Below are positions 10,701 to 22,800 of a stretch of 64,000 bases of DNA, piece by piece; positions within the stretch are counted from its first letter, which is position 1; each line of letters begins with the position of its first letter. The DNA is from Rattus norvegicus (Eukaryota > Chordata > Mammalia > Rodentia > Muridae), in contig NC_086029.1 of assembly GCF_036323735.1 (NCBI RefSeq), forward strand, positions 54,651,357 to 54,715,356. Reading direction: 5' to 3'. The notes under the pieces are model-generated. The model was not told the origin of the DNA. It was given only the letters and a program-made list of their open reading frames with translations, and made no database searches. A program made the position numbers and the translations under genes.

Positions 10701-13700
10701 ATGAATATAAAGGGAAGCAATAATCACTATTCCTTAATATCTCTCAATATCAATGGCCTCAACTCCCCAATAAAAAGACATAGATTAACAAACTGGATAC
10801 GCAATGAGGACCCTGCATTCTGCTGCCTACAGGAAACACACCTCAGAGACAAAGACAGACAGTACCTCAGAGTGAAAGGCTGGAAAACAACTTTCCAAGC
10901 AAATGGTCAGAAGAAGCAAGCTGGAGTAGCCATTCTAATATCAAATAAAATCAATTTCCAACTAAAAGTCATCAAAAAAGATAAGGAAGGACACTTCATA
11001 TTCATCAAAGGAAAAATCCACCAAGATGAACTCTCAATCCTAAATATCTATGCCCCAAATACAAGGGCACCTATATACGTAAAAGAAACCTTACTAAAGC
11101 TCAAAACACACATTGCACCTCACACAATAATAGTGGGAGACTTCAACACCCCACTCTCATCAATGGACAGATCATGGAAACAGAAATTAAACAGTGATGT
11201 CGACAGACTAAGAGAAGTCATGAGCCAAATGGACTTAACGGATATTTATAGAACATTCTATCCTAAAGCAAAAGGATATACCTTCTTCTCAGCTCCTCAT
11301 GGTACTTTCTCCAAAATTGACCATATAATTGGTCAAAAAACGGGCCTCAACAGGTACAGAAAGATAGAGATAATCCCATGCGTGCTATCGGACCACCACG
11401 GCCTAAAACTGGTCTTCAATAACAATAAGGGAAGAATGCCCACATATACGTGGAAATTGAACAATGCTCTACTCAATGATAACCTGGTCAAGGAAGAAAT
11501 AAAGAAAGAAATTAAAAACTTTTTAGAATTTAATGAAAATGAAGATACAACATACCCAAACTTATGGGACACAATGAAAGCTGTGCTAAGAGGAAAACTC
11601 ATAGCGCTGAGTGCCTGCAGAAAGAAACAGGAAAGAGCATATGTCAGCAGCTTGACAGCACACCTAAAAGCTCTAGAACAAAAAGAAGCAAATACACCCA
11701 GGAGGAGTAGAAGGCAGGAAATAATCAAACTCAGAGCTGAAATCAACCAAGTAGAAACAAAAAGGACCATAGAAAGAATCAACAGAACCAAAAGTTGGTT
11801 CTTTGAGAAAATCAACAAGATAGATAAACCCTTAGCCAGACTAACGAGAGGACACAGGGAGTGCGTCCAAATTAACAAAATTAGAAATGAAAAGGGAGAC
11901 ATAACTACAGATTCAGAGGAAATTCAAAAAATCATCAGATCTTACTATAAAAACCTTTATTCAACAAAATTTGAAAATCTTCAGGAAATGGACAATTTCC
12001 TAGACAGATACCAGGTATCGAAGTTAAATCAGGAACAGATAAACCAGTTAAACAACCCCATAACTGCTAAGGAAATAGAAGCAGTCATTAAAGGTCTTCC
12101 AACCAAAAAGAGCCCAGGTCCAGACGGGTTTAGTGCAGAATTCTATCAAACCTTCATAGAAGACCTCATACCAATATTATCCAAACTATTCCACAAAATT
12201 GAAACAGATGGAGCACTACCGAATTCCTTCTACGAAGCCACAATTACTCTTATACCTAAACCACACAAAGACACAACAAAGAAAGAGAACTTCAGACCAA
12301 TTTCCCTTATGAATATCGACGCAAAAATACTCAATAAAATTCTGGCAAACCGAATTCAAGAGCACATCAAAACAATCATCCACCATGATCAAGTAGGCTT
12401 CATCCCAGGCATGCAGGGATGGTTTAATATACGGAAAACCATCAACGTGATCCATCATATAAACAAACTGAAAGAACAAAACCACATGATCATTTCATTA
12501 GATGCTGAGAAAGCATTTGACAAAATTCAACACCCCTTCATGATAAAAGTCCTGGAAAGAATAGGAATTCAAGGCCCATACCTAAACATAGTAAAAGCCA
12601 TATACAGCAAACCAGTTGCTAACATTAAACTAAATGGAGAGAAACTTGAAGCAATCCCACTAAAATCAGGGACTAGAAAAGGCTGCCCACTCTCTCCCTA
12701 CTTATTCAATATAGTTCTTGAAGTTCTAGCCAGAGCAATCAGACAACAAAAGGAGATCAAAGGGATACAGATCGGAAAAGAAGAGGTCAAAATATCACTA
12801 TTTGCAGATGACATGATAGTATATTTAAGTGATCCCAAAAGTTCCACCAGAGAACTACTAAAGCTGATAAACAACTTCAGCAAAGTGGCTGGGTATAAAA
12901 TTAACTCAAATAAATCAGTTGCCTTCCTCTATACAAAAGAGAAACAAGCCGAGAAAGAAATTAGGGAAACGACACCCTTCATAATAGACCCAAATAATAT
13001 AAAGTACCTCGGTGTGACTTTAACCAAGCAAGTAAAAGATCTGTACAATAAGAACTTCAAGACACTGAGGAAAGAAATTGAAGAAGACCTCAGAAGATGG
13101 AAAGATCTCCCATGCTCATGGATTGGCAGGATTAATATGGTAAAAATGGCCATTTTACCAAAAGCAATCTACAGATTCAATGCAATCCCCATCAAAATAC
13201 CAATCCAATTCTTCAAAGAGTTAGACAGAACAATTTGCAAATTCATCTGGAATAACAAAAAACCCAGGATAGCTAAAGCTATCCTCAACAATAAAAGGAC
13301 TTCAGGGGGAATCACTATCCCTGAACTCAAGCAGTATTACAGAGCAATAGTGATAAAAACTGCATGGTATTGGTACAGAGACAGACAGATAGACCAATGG
13401 AATAGAATTGAAGACCCAGAAATGAACCCACACACCTATGGTCACTTGATTTTTGACAAAGGAGCCAAAACCATCCAATGGAAAAAAGATAGCATTTTCA
13501 GCAAATGGTGCTGGTTCAACTGGAGGGCAACATGTAGAAGAATGCAGATCGATCCATGCTTATCACCCTGTACAAAGCTTAAGTCCAAGTGGATCAAGGA
13601 CCTCCACATCAAACCAGACACACTCAAACTAATAGAAGAAAAACTAGGGAAGCATCTGGAACACATGGGCACTGGAAAAAATTTCCTGAACAAAACACCA

Positions 13701-14528
13701 ATGGCTTATGCTCTAAGATCAAGAATCGACAAATGGGATCTCATAAAACTGCAAAGCTTCTGTAAGGCAAAGGACACGGTGGTTAGGACAAAACGGCAAC
13801 CAACAGATTGGGAAAAGATCTTTACCAATCCTACAACAGATAGAGGCCTTATATCCAAAATATACAAAGAACTCAAGAAGTTAGACCGCAGGGAAACAAA
13901 TAACCCTACTAAAAAATGGGGTTCAGAGCTAAACAAAGAATTCACAGCTGAGGAATGCCGAATGGCTGAGAAACACCTAAAGAAATGTTCAACATCTTTA
14001 GTCATAAGGGAAATGCAAATCAAAACAACCCTGAGATTTCACCTCACACCAGTGAGAATGGCTAAGATCAAAAACTCAGGTGACAGCAGATGCTGGCGAG
14101 GATGTGGAGAAAGAGGAACACTCCTCCATTGTTGGTGGGATTGCAGACTGGTAAAACCATTCTGGAAATCAGTCTGGAGGTTCCTCAGAAAATTGGACAT
14201 TGAACTGCCTGAGGATCCAGCTATACCTCTCTTGGGCATATACCCAAAAGATGCCTCAACATATAAAAGAGACACGTGCTCCACTATGTTCATCGCAGCC
14301 TTATTTATAATAGCCAGAAAATGGAAAGAACCGAGATGCCCTTCAACAGAGGAATCGATACAGAAAATGTGGTACATCTACACAATGGAATATTACTCAG
14401 CTATCAAAAACAACGAGTCTATGAAATTCGTAGGCAAATGGTTGCAACTGGAAAATATCATCCTGAGTGAGCTAACCCAATCACAGAAAGACATACATGG
14501 TATGCACTCATTGATAAGTGGCTATTAG
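10701..14528 (+). CDS. ORF2: L1-A ORF2 protein (endonuclease and reverse transcriptase)
   Basis: 1275 residues, uninterrupted. ORF2p nicks target DNA and copies L1 RNA at the nick. The APE-type endonuclease occupies about 1-240 (LNING, ETHL with E45, GDFN, SDHH). The reverse transcriptase lies around 450-780 with FADD at 701-704. The C-terminal Cys knuckle is C1131-X3-C1135-X7-H1143-X4-C1148. The motif GTRQG of the RT domain reads GTRKG here (Lys660, codon 12678-12680); L1-B and L1-E keep Gln. Gln at this place is broadly conserved in L1-type RTs, so activity may be reduced. An upstream ATG at about 10669 is out of frame because of one extra base before 10701, so the MNIKGSNNH start is used. 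Confidence 0.95.
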   Translation: MNIKGSNNHYSLISLNINGLNSPIKRHRLTNWIRNEDPAFCCLQETHLRDKDRQYLRVKGWKTTFQANGQKKQAGVAILISNKINFQLKVIKKDKEGHFIFIKGKIHQDELSILNIYAPNTRAPIYVKETLLKLKTHIAPHTIIVGDFNTPLSSMDRSWKQKLNSDVDRLREVMSQMDLTDIYRTFYPKAKGYTFFSAPHGTFSKIDHIIGQKTGLNRYRKIEIIPCVLSDHHGLKLVFNNNKGRMPTYTWKLNNALLNDNLVKEEIKKEIKNFLEFNENEDTTYPNLWDTMKAVLRGKLIALSACRKKQERAYVSSLTAHLKALEQKEANTPRRSRRQEIIKLRAEINQVETKRTIERINRTKSWFFEKINKIDKPLARLTRGHRECVQINKIRNEKGDITTDSEEIQKIIRSYYKNLYSTKFENLQEMDNFLDRYQVSKLNQEQINQLNNPITAKEIEAVIKGLPTKKSPGPDGFSAEFYQTFIEDLIPILSKLFHKIETDGALPNSFYEATITLIPKPHKDTTKKENFRPISLMNIDAKILNKILANRIQEHIKTIIHHDQVGFIPGMQGWFNIRKTINVIHHINKLKEQNHMIISLDAEKAFDKIQHPFMIKVLERIGIQGPYLNIVKAIYSKPVANIKLNGEKLEAIPLKSGTRKGCPLSPYLFNIVLEVLARAIRQQKEIKGIQIGKEEVKISLFADDMIVYLSDPKSSTRELLKLINNFSKVAGYKINSNKSVAFLYTKEKQAEKEIRETTPFIIDPNNIKYLGVTLTKQVKDLYNKNFKTLRKEIEEDLRRWKDLPCSWIGRINMVKMAILPKAIYRFNAIPIKIPIQFFKELDRTICKFIWNNKKPRIAKAILNNKRTSGGITIPELKQYYRAIVIKTAWYWYRDRQIDQWNRIEDPEMNPHTYGHLIFDKGAKTIQWKKDSIFSKWCWFNWRATCRRMQIDPCLSPCTKLKSKWIKDLHIKPDTLKLIEEKLGKHLEHMGTGKNFLNKTPMAYALRSRIDKWDLIKLQSFCKAKDTVVRTKRQPTDWEKIFTNPTTDRGLISKIYKELKKLDRRETNNPTKKWGSELNKEFTAEECRMAEKHLKKCSTSLVIREMQIKTTLRFHLTPVRMAKIKNSGDSRCWRGCGERGTLLHCWWDCRLVKPFWKSVWRFLRKLDIELPEDPAIPLLGIYPKDASTYKRDTCSTMFIAALFIIARKWKEPRCPSTEESIQKMWYIYTMEYYSAIKNNESMKFVGKWLQLENIILSELTQSQKDIHGMHSLISGY

Positions 14529-15273
14529 CCCAAATGCTTGAATTACCCTAGATCCCTAGAACAAACGAAACTCAAGACGGATGATCAAAATGTGAATGCT
14601 TCACTCCTTCTTTAAATGAGGAAAAAGAATACCCTTGGCTGGGAAGGGAGAGGCAAAGATTAAAACAGAGACTGAAGGAACACCCATTCAGAGCCTGCCC
14701 CACAGGTGGCCCATACATATACAGCCACCCAATTGGACAAGATGGATGAAGCAAAGAAGTGCAGACCGACAGGAGCCGGATGTAGATCGCTCCTGAGAGA
14801 CACAGCCAGAATACAGCAAATACAGAGGCGAATGCCAGCAGCAAACCACTGAACTGAGAATAGGTCCCCCGTTGAAGGAATCAGAGAAAGAACTGGAAGA
14901 GCTTGAAGGGGCTCGAGACCCCAAAAGTACAACAATGTCAAGCAACCAGAGCTTCCAGGGACTAAGCCACTACCTAAAGACTATATATGGACTGACCCTG
15001 GACTCTGACCCCATAGGTAGCAATGAATATCCTAGTAAGAGCACCAGTGGAAGGGGAAGCCCTGGGTCCTGCTAAGACTGAACCCCCAGTGAACTAGACT
15101 ATGGGGGGAGGGCGGCAATGGGGGGAGGGTTGGGAGTGGAACACCCATAAGGAAGGGGAGGGGGGAGGGGGATTTTGCCCGGAAACCGGGAAAGGGAATA
15201 ACACTTGAAATGTATATAAGAAATACTCAAGTTAATAAAAAAAAATGTTTTAATAATGTAAAAAAAAAAAAAA

Positions 15274-15287
15274 AAGAAAACATTGAG
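15274..15287 (+). repeat. Target-site duplication of L1-A, right copy
   Basis: Second copy of 'aagaaaacattgag', directly after the poly-A tail. The pre-insertion site is recovered by joining the sequence before 8474 to that after 15287. Confidence 0.9.
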
Positions 15288-17689
15288 ATCCTGAAAGCAG
15301 CCAACATTTTAATATTGTTCAGTTTGTATTTTCCTGGGGGAGAATTGTCTCTTTTTTATGACAGTCAATATGTCTATTTTCCCACTTTGATTGAATAGTT
15401 ACACTTAACAGAAGACATGAGAAATCTATACATATCCACAGAGAGTAGATGCATCCCTCTACAGGGGCAGTTCATGCACAGTTTCCAGTACTCAAAGCAG
15501 TCTATTCAAGCCAAAAGAGCCTTTGTACAAAAGCGTATTTTCCAGACTCTGTGGTGTAACCTTTAATCAAAAGTTTGAACGTTTATCAGATGATTCTTAA
15601 CCTTTATCACATAAAGTGCTAGATATTAATATCATGATTAAAATAAAATTTTATATATATATAAATATATTATATATTTTTACAATTGGAAATAAGTACC
15701 ACTACCTAAAAATTCCATTTAATGGCTTTCACATAAGAACTATAGAGGCCACAAGTTGAGCACAATGAAAAGGTTTGTATCTCAGAAATGTGAGAGTTTC
15801 ATTTTCATACAAAGTCATAGGCGATGGGTCTCCCAGACACTACAGCTGTTGTGAGAGTGATTTCCACTATATCCTTATTGTTATTTTTTTAGTATATGTT
15901 CAATAACAAAGGCCAAGAATGTCAAAGGTAGACAATTATGAATGCATGATGCTGGCCTGCTGGTTGTTCCTACCTTGCCAGTTTTTACTTCCTTAATGGG
16001 AAACTTTATTATGATGATTGAAATATAACACATATACACCTACTAAGCGTGGGAAATAGGTTATTTTTTTAACATGTATCATGAAAAAGAATAAAAAATA
16101 TATAACTTCATCTTCAAGGATGACAGTTTAGTCTTCTGTTCTTGGCAACGGGCTACACTTATTCTATTTCTTTGAGGATGGAATCTTTAATGTCTGGATT
16201 TTCATATTAATGCCTCCTCCATTATAATGACAATATCCTATATTTTTCTGTAAAGGACATATGACCAATGGGAAGAAAGGTAAGACTGAATAAATTATGG
16301 ACTGGTTCTGTGGATTTAAATGATGGCAAAGTTAAAAACTTTTAAAAGTTATTTGTGTGTATACAAAGAGCAACTACAGCTAGAATTTCTAGATAGAAAA
16401 GATTATTACCAGTGGATATAATGATAAGATTTAGAATGCAGTAAGGGATTTTGCTGATCTAGCAAAGAGGCAGAAGGAGATTCTTTTCTCAAAGCTATGG
16501 CCTCACTAGCCCTGGAAAGCTGGCTAGTTCTTATTGTTGCAGTCACTGAGAAGTCAATCTACAACCCTTTATCAAAGAAGTCTCTGTTTATTGCAGATGG
16601 AGACCATCACAGAAAACCCCAAGCACACAGCAGACAGTAGAAGCATCTATATCACAGCTCCTGATCTACGATGCAGGGAAAACTGCATAAGCCAGGGCAG
16701 AAAGACAGCAAGTGCCAGAACACGAGAGACTCTGCTGTGAGATTGTTTCTCCTACAAAAGTCCACATACACAAGACAGGAACAGTGGCAATATAAGTTGA
16801 CATGTTAGCATGGAAGGGAAAAAAATCTCACAGGGTTCCACAAACAACTATAAACAACTAAAGACTGTTGGAAGAAGAATTAGTTTCTGCCAGAGATGAG
16901 CCACCTTGTTGGCTGTCCAGTGTAATATAGTAAGTCTTGAAACCATTTTGGTAACACAACAAACAAAAATAGACACAAATGTGTGTGTGCGTGTGTGTTT
17001 ATAGATGTATATGTACATGCACAGAAATATATACACATATGTATATAACAATAATAATAAAAGGCCATCAATTTGTATGATCATTTCTGTAAGAATATTT
17101 AAATATTATTAGATTGCTTTGAAATCTGTAAATTTTTGTCTGCTTCCTTCCCCTTATTCTCCTCTTTGCAGTCTTTTACTCAAGCACAGTTCCTCTTTTT
17201 TGAGCCTTTCTCTCTTAAACCAGTGCTTCCCTTGTCTGCTGTTGTTGCTCCTATTCAATGAAAGGGTATGGTGTCCCCCCAGATTCATGGATCATCATTG
17301 TATGTCATCTGTCCTCATCATCTTCTCTCCTAGTATTCATACTTTCAAGGGACAATTTTAGAACTTTTAGGTCAATTATAGAGATAGGAAAATATTTGTT
17401 TACTAAATATTAATTAAAAATTGAGGTTTTGTTGAAGATGGAAATAAAGGCATTGAGGTGAAATGAGGGTCAATGATAGTTCCCTGGTTTGTTTGAGCAA
17501 TACATTTTTGGTGATTTTTGTTTGCTGAGGTAGCAAAATCCAAGAGAATGGGACCTATATTCAACACATATCATAGTCTCAGTTTTGAGCATGTGGCATG
17601 TAAGACACATTCAGTATTTCTAAGTAGAAACCATTTTTGTTAAGTTATGAAATATTAAAAGGAATTAGATCATATACATTTTTCACTTT
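15288..17689. other. Intergenic DNA, no supported gene
   Basis: Contains an AT-rich stretch at about 15650-15680, a stretch at about 16475-16760 that reads like a rodent interspersed repeat ('cagatggagaccatcacag') whose family I cannot name, and a short GT/TA-rich microsatellite at about 16980-17050. Small ORFs here lack recognisable features. Confidence 0.4.
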
Positions 17690-18490
17690 GTTGGTTAGAG
17701 TTACTGCAAGATATTTGTTTTTTGAGGATATTTTGAAAAGTGTTATTTCCCTGATTCCTTTCTCAGTCCATTTGCCATCTGTATCCTGAAGGCAACTGGT
17801 TTTTGTGTGTCAATTTTGTATTCAGATCTTTACTGAAAGCTTTGATCAGCTGGAGGAGTACCCTGGTAGAATTTAAAAGGCCACTTATGTATACGATCAT
17901 ATCTGCTACAAATAAAGACAGCCTGACTTCTCCCCTTCTGATTCGTACCTCTGATCTTCAGGTGTCTCATTGCTCCAGTTAAAACATCAAATGCTATATT
18001 GAGTGGATATGGCAAAGTGAACAACACTTTTTTTTGTTTCTGAGTTTAGTGGAATTGTTTTAAGTTTCTCTACATTTAACTTAATATTGGCTATGTGTTT
18101 GCTTTAAACTGCCTTTCCTATGTTGAGGTATGTCCCTTGTATCCTTATTTTCTCTAGGTCTTTTATCTTGAAGAGGTGTTGGATTTTGTTAAAGGCATTT
18201 TCTGTATCTAATGAGATTATCTTGTTTTCCTTTTTTCTTTCAGTCCATTCCTGTGGTAGACTGCATTTATTGATTTTTGTCTATTGAACCATCCTGGAAT
18301 GAGGCCTACTTGATCATGGCAGATGATCTTGGTGATGTGATGTGTTCTTGGATTCATATTAAAGCAGTTTATTGAGAATGTTTGTGTCTCTGTTCGTAAT
18401 GGAAATTGGTCTCTAATTCTTTCTTTATTGGGTCTTTATGTGGTGTAAGTATCAGGGTAATTATAACCTTGTAAAAAGAATTGGGAAATT
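17690..18490 (-). repeat. Ancient L1 ORF2 relic
   Basis: The minus strand aligns with the reverse-transcriptase part of L1 ORF2. Landmarks on the plus strand are 'atcatatctgctacaaata' (the FADD region, degraded), 'gaaccatcctggaatgagg' and 'atggaaattggtctctaatt'. Divergence is far greater than in L1-A to L1-E and stop codons are frequent. Confidence 0.75.
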
Positions 18491-18761
18491 TATTTCAAGA
18501 GAGTCTCAGGAAGGAAACAAATGGCTCTTAAGGGTAGTTCTCCTGCCTGACAGCAGATGGCCATTATGAAATGGTGTCTTTGGAAGTTCTTTGTCTCATA
18601 ATTCTGAGTCAGGGAATTTTTCTAAATTTTATTTTTAAACCTACAAGTCATTTCATAAATATTATAGCTTCTGCTTTTGTGATTTATGAGTTTCCTGTAC
18701 ATACAAATGTGGATGCTTCTGTGCCTGTTATGTTTCTTGTGTTTTTCCTTTGTGTTTTTTT

Positions 18762-18775
18762 TTCTTCTTTTATTT
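18762..18775 (+). repeat. Target-site duplication of L1-C, left copy
   Basis: 'ttcttcttttattt' matches 26994-27007 at the other end of the nest. The last two bases of the left end of the right copy also fit L1 sequence, so the true length is 12-14 bp. Confidence 0.75.
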
Positions 18776-18803
18776 ATTTTTTTTATTAACTTGAGTATTT
18801 CTT
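18776..18803 (-). mobile_element. Detached 3' tip of L1-C
   Basis: A T-run followed by 'attaacttgagtatttctt' is exactly the first bases of a minus-strand L1 3' end, yet the L1 stops after this tip. The remainder continues at 25342, where L1 sequence begins abruptly at 'gagtatttctt' with no T-run. The two pieces are one element split by L1-B. Confidence 0.85.
18793..18803 (+). repeat. Target-site duplication of L1-B, left copy
   Basis: 'gagtatttctt' recurs at 25342-25352. It is L1-C sequence duplicated when L1-B inserted. Confidence 0.82.
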
Positions 18804-18812
18804 TTTTTTTTT

Positions 18813-19132
18813 ATATGTTTCTATGGTCTGTTTTTTATTTTACTATGCAAACACGGATTTACTTCTATTCTCTAATAAAAGATTGATATAAATGCCAATT
18901 GAATGACAGTGGTGAGATACTGTAAAAACACTAATGGTTGACCTTCACATAACCAAGGTGACACATTAATGATTCCAATTATTTTACTATACATACTGAC
19001 CAATGCCAAAATTGAATGTCTATAGTTATTCCAGTGATGTCTACTCTGCTCACCTACTTAATGTTTCTTTTTTTTTTCTGTACATTTTTTTTTATTTTAA
19101 AGTGTCATTTTGTCTTTCTCCTGAATTTGAAC
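18813..19132 (-). other. Probable 3'-transduced segment of L1-B
   Basis: About 320 bp without L1 similarity, bounded by a T-run on each side (18802-18812 and 19133-19146) and enclosed by the L1-B target duplications. On the L1 sense strand an AATAAA (complement of 18834-18839) lies about 20 bases before the distal A-tail, as expected for a used poly-A signal. The segment should be unique sequence copied from the flank of the progenitor L1. Confidence 0.8.
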
Positions 19133-19855
19133 TTTTTTTTTTTTTTATTAACTTGAGTATTTCTTATATACATTTCGAGTGTTATTCCCTTTCCCGGTTT
19201 CCGGGCAAACATCCCCCTCCCCCCTCCCCTTCCTTATGGGTGTTCCCCTCCCAACCCTCCCCCCATTGCCGCCCTCCCCCCATAGACTAGTTCACTGTGG
19301 GTTCAGTCTTAGCAGGACCCAGGGCTTCCCCTTCCACTGGTGCTCTTACTAGGATATTCATTGCTACCTATGGGGTCAGAGTCCAGGGTCAGTCCATGTA
19401 TAGTCTTTAGGTAGTGGCTTAGTCCCTGGAAGCTCTGGTTGCTTGGCATTGTTGTACTTTTGGGGTCTCGAGCCCCTTCAAGCTCTTCCAGTTCTTTCTC
19501 TGATTCCTTCAATAGGGGACCTATTCTCAGTTCAGTGGTTTGCTGCTGGCATTCGCCTCTATATTTGCTGTATTCTGGCTGTGTCTCTCAGGAGCGATCT
19601 ACATCCGGCTCCTGTCGGTCTGCACTTCTTTGCTTCATCCATCTTGTCTAATTGGGTGGCTGTATATGTATGGGCCACATGTGGGGCAGGCTCTGAATGG
19701 GTGTTCCTTCAGTCTCTGTTTTAATCTTTGCCTCTCCCTTCCCTGCCAAGGGTATTCTTTTTCCTCATTTAAAGAAGGAGTGAAGCATTCACATTTTGAT
19801 CATCCGTCTTGAGTTTCGTTTGTTCTAGGGATCTAGGGTAATTCAAGCATTTGGG

Positions 19856-22800
19856 CTAATAGCCACTTATCAATGAGTGCATACCATGTATGTCTTTCTG
19901 TGATTGGGTTAGCTCACTCAGGATGATATTTTCCAGTTCCAACCATTTGCCTACGAATTTCATAAACTCGTTGTTTGTGATAGCTGAGTAATATTCCATT
20001 GTGTAGATGTACCACATTTTCTGTATCCATTCCTCTGTTGAAGGGCATCTGGGTTCTTTCCAGCTTCTGGCTATTATAAATAAGGCTGCGATGAACATAG
20101 TGGAGCACGTGTCTCTTTTATATGTTGAGGCATCTTTTGGGTATATGCCCAAGAGAGGTATAGCTGGATCATCAGGCAGTTCAATGTCCAATTTTCTGAG
20201 GAACCTCCAGACTGATTTCCAGAATGGTTTTACCAGTCTGCAATCCCACCAACAATGGAGGAGTGATCCTCTTTCTCCACATCCTCGCCAGCATCTGCTG
20301 TCACCTGAGTTTTTGATCTTAGCCAATCGCACTGGTGTGAGGTGAAATCTCAGGGTTGTTTTGATTTGCATTTCCCTTATGACTAAAGATGTTGAACATT
20401 TCTTTAGATGTTTCTCAGCCATTCGGCATTCCTCAGCTGTGAATTCTTTGTTTAGCTCTGAACCCCATTTTTTAATAGGGTTATTTGTTTCCCTGCGGTC
20501 TAACTTCTTGAGTTCTTTGTATATTTTGGAAATAAGGCCTCTATCTGTTGTAGGATTGGTAAAGATCTTTTCCCAATCTGTTGGTTGCCGTTTTGTCCTA
20601 ACCACAGTGTCCTTTGCCTTACAGAAGCTTTGCAGTTTTATGAGATCCCATTTGTCGATTCTTGATCTTAGAGCATAAGCCATTGGTGTTTTGTTCAGGA
20701 AATTTTTTCCAGTGCCCATGTGTTCCAGATGCTTCCCTAGTTTTTCTTCTATTAGTTTGAGTGTGTCTGGTTTGATGTGGAGGTCCTTGATCCACTTGGA
20801 CTTAAGCTTTGTACAGGGTGATAAGCATGGATCGATCTGCATTCTTCTACATGTTGCCCTCCAGTTGAACCAGCACCATTTGCTGAAAATGCTATCTTTT
20901 TTCCATTGGATGGTTTTGGCTCCTTTGTCAAAAATCAAGTGACCATAGGTGTGTGGGTTCATTTCTGGGTCTTCAATTCTATTCCATTGGTCTATCTGTC
21001 TGTCTCTGTACCAATACCATGCAGTTTTTATCACTATTGCTCTGTAATACTGCTTGAGTTCAGGGATAGTGATTCCCCCTGAAGTCCTTTTATTGTTGAG
21101 GATAGCTTTAGCTATCCTGGGTTTTTTGTTATTCCAGATGAATTTGCAAATTGTTCTGTCTAACTCTTTGAAGAATTGGATTGGTATTTTGATGGGGATT
21201 GCATTGAATCTGTAGATTGCTTTTGGTAAAATGGCCATTTTTACCATATTAATCCTGCCAATCCATGAGCATGGGAGATCTTTCCATCTTCTGAGGTCTT
21301 CTTCAATTTCTTTCCTCAGTGTCTTGAAGTTCTTATTGTACAGATCTTTTACTTGCTTGGTTAAAGTCACACCGAGGTACTTTATATTATTTGGGTCTAT
21401 TATGAAGGGTGTCGTTTCCCTAATTTCTTTCTCGGCTTGTTTCTCTTTTGTATAGAGGAAGGCAACTGATTTATTTGAGTTAATTTTATACCCAGCCACT
21501 TTGCTGAAGTTGTTTATCAGCTTTAGTAGTTCTCTGGTGGAACTTTTGGGATCACTTAAATATACTATCATGTCATCTGCAAATAGTGATATTTTGACCT
21601 CTTCTTTTCCGATCTGTATCCCTTTGATCTCCTTTTGTTGTCTGATTGCTCTGGCTAGAACTTCAAGAACTATATTGAATAAGTAGGGAGAGAGTGGGCA
21701 GCCTTGTCTAGTCCCTGATTTTAGTGGGATTGCTTCAAGTTTCTCTCCATTTAGTTTAATGTTAGCAACTGGTTTGCTGTATATGGCTTTTACTATGTTT
21801 AGGTATGGGCCTTGAATTCCTATTCTTTCCAGGACTTTTATCATGAAGGGGTGTTGAATTTTGTCAAATGCTTTCTCAGCATCTAATGAAATGATCATGT
21901 GGTTCTGTTCTTTCAGTTTGTTTATATAATGGATCACGTTGATGGTTTTCCGTATATTAAACCATCCCTGCATGCCTGGGATGAAGCCTACTTGATCATG
22001 GTGGATGATTGTTTTGATGTGCTCTTGAATTCGGTTTGCCAGAATTTTATTGAGTATTTTTGCGTCGATATTCATAAGGGAAATTGGTCTGAAGTTCTCT
22101 TTCTTTGTTGTGTCTTTGTGTGGTTTAGGTATAAGAGTAATTGTGGCTTCATAGAAGGAATTCGGTAGGGCTCCATCTGTTTCAATTTTGTGGAATAGTT
22201 TGGATAATATTGGTATGAGGTCTTCTATGAAGGTTTGATAGAATTCTGCACTAAACCCGTCTGGACCTGGGCTCTTTTTGGTTGGGAGACCTTTAATGAC
22301 TGCTTCTATTTCCTTAGGAGTTATGGGGTTGTTTAACTGGTTTATCTGTTCCTGATTTAACTTCGATACCTGGTATCTGTCTAGGAAATTGTCCATTTCC
22401 TGAAGATTTTCAAATTTTGTTGAATATAGGTTTTTATAGTAAGATCTGATGATTTTTTGAATTTCCTCCGAATCTGTAGTTATGTCTCCCTTTTCATTTC
22501 TGATTTTGTTAATTTGGACACACTCTCTGTGTCCTCTCGTTAGTCTGGCTAAGGGTTTATCTATCTTGTTGATTTTCTCAAAGAACCAACTTTTGGTTCT
22601 GTTGATTCTTTCTATGGTCCTTTTTGTTTCTACTTGGTTGATTTCAGCTCTGAGTTTGATTATTTCCTGCCTTCTACTCCTCCTGGGTGTATTTGCTTCT
22701 TTTTGTTCTAGAGCTTTTAGGTGTGCTGTCAAGCTGCTGACATATGCTCTTTCCTGTTTCTTTCTGCAGGCACTCAGCGCTATGAGTTTTCCTCTTAGCA

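Larger units (their letters stand above)
8474..15273 (+). mobile_element. L1-A: full-length L1 retrotransposon, both ORFs open
   Basis: A complete autonomous non-LTR retrotransposon: 5' UTR with a partly duplicated unit (8474-9567), ORF1 (9568-10641), a 59-bp spacer, ORF2 (10701-14528), a 3' UTR with a G-rich tract near 15102-15176, AATAAA at 15234-15239 and a poly-A tail to 15275. It is flanked by a perfect 14-bp TSD (8460-8473 and 15274-15287), so it inserted as a unit, apparently into an older L1 relic. The tail is split by a short non-A segment at 15246-15259. Open ORFs and intact TSDs imply recent insertion. One substitution in a conserved reverse-transcriptase motif (see ORF2) leaves its activity in doubt. 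Confidence 0.96.

Noticed and set aside
11333..11902. 189-codon minus-strand frame (and its twin at 22482-23051)
   Set aside because: Mirror of L1 ORF2 coding sequence; it recurs wherever that part of ORF2 is intact.
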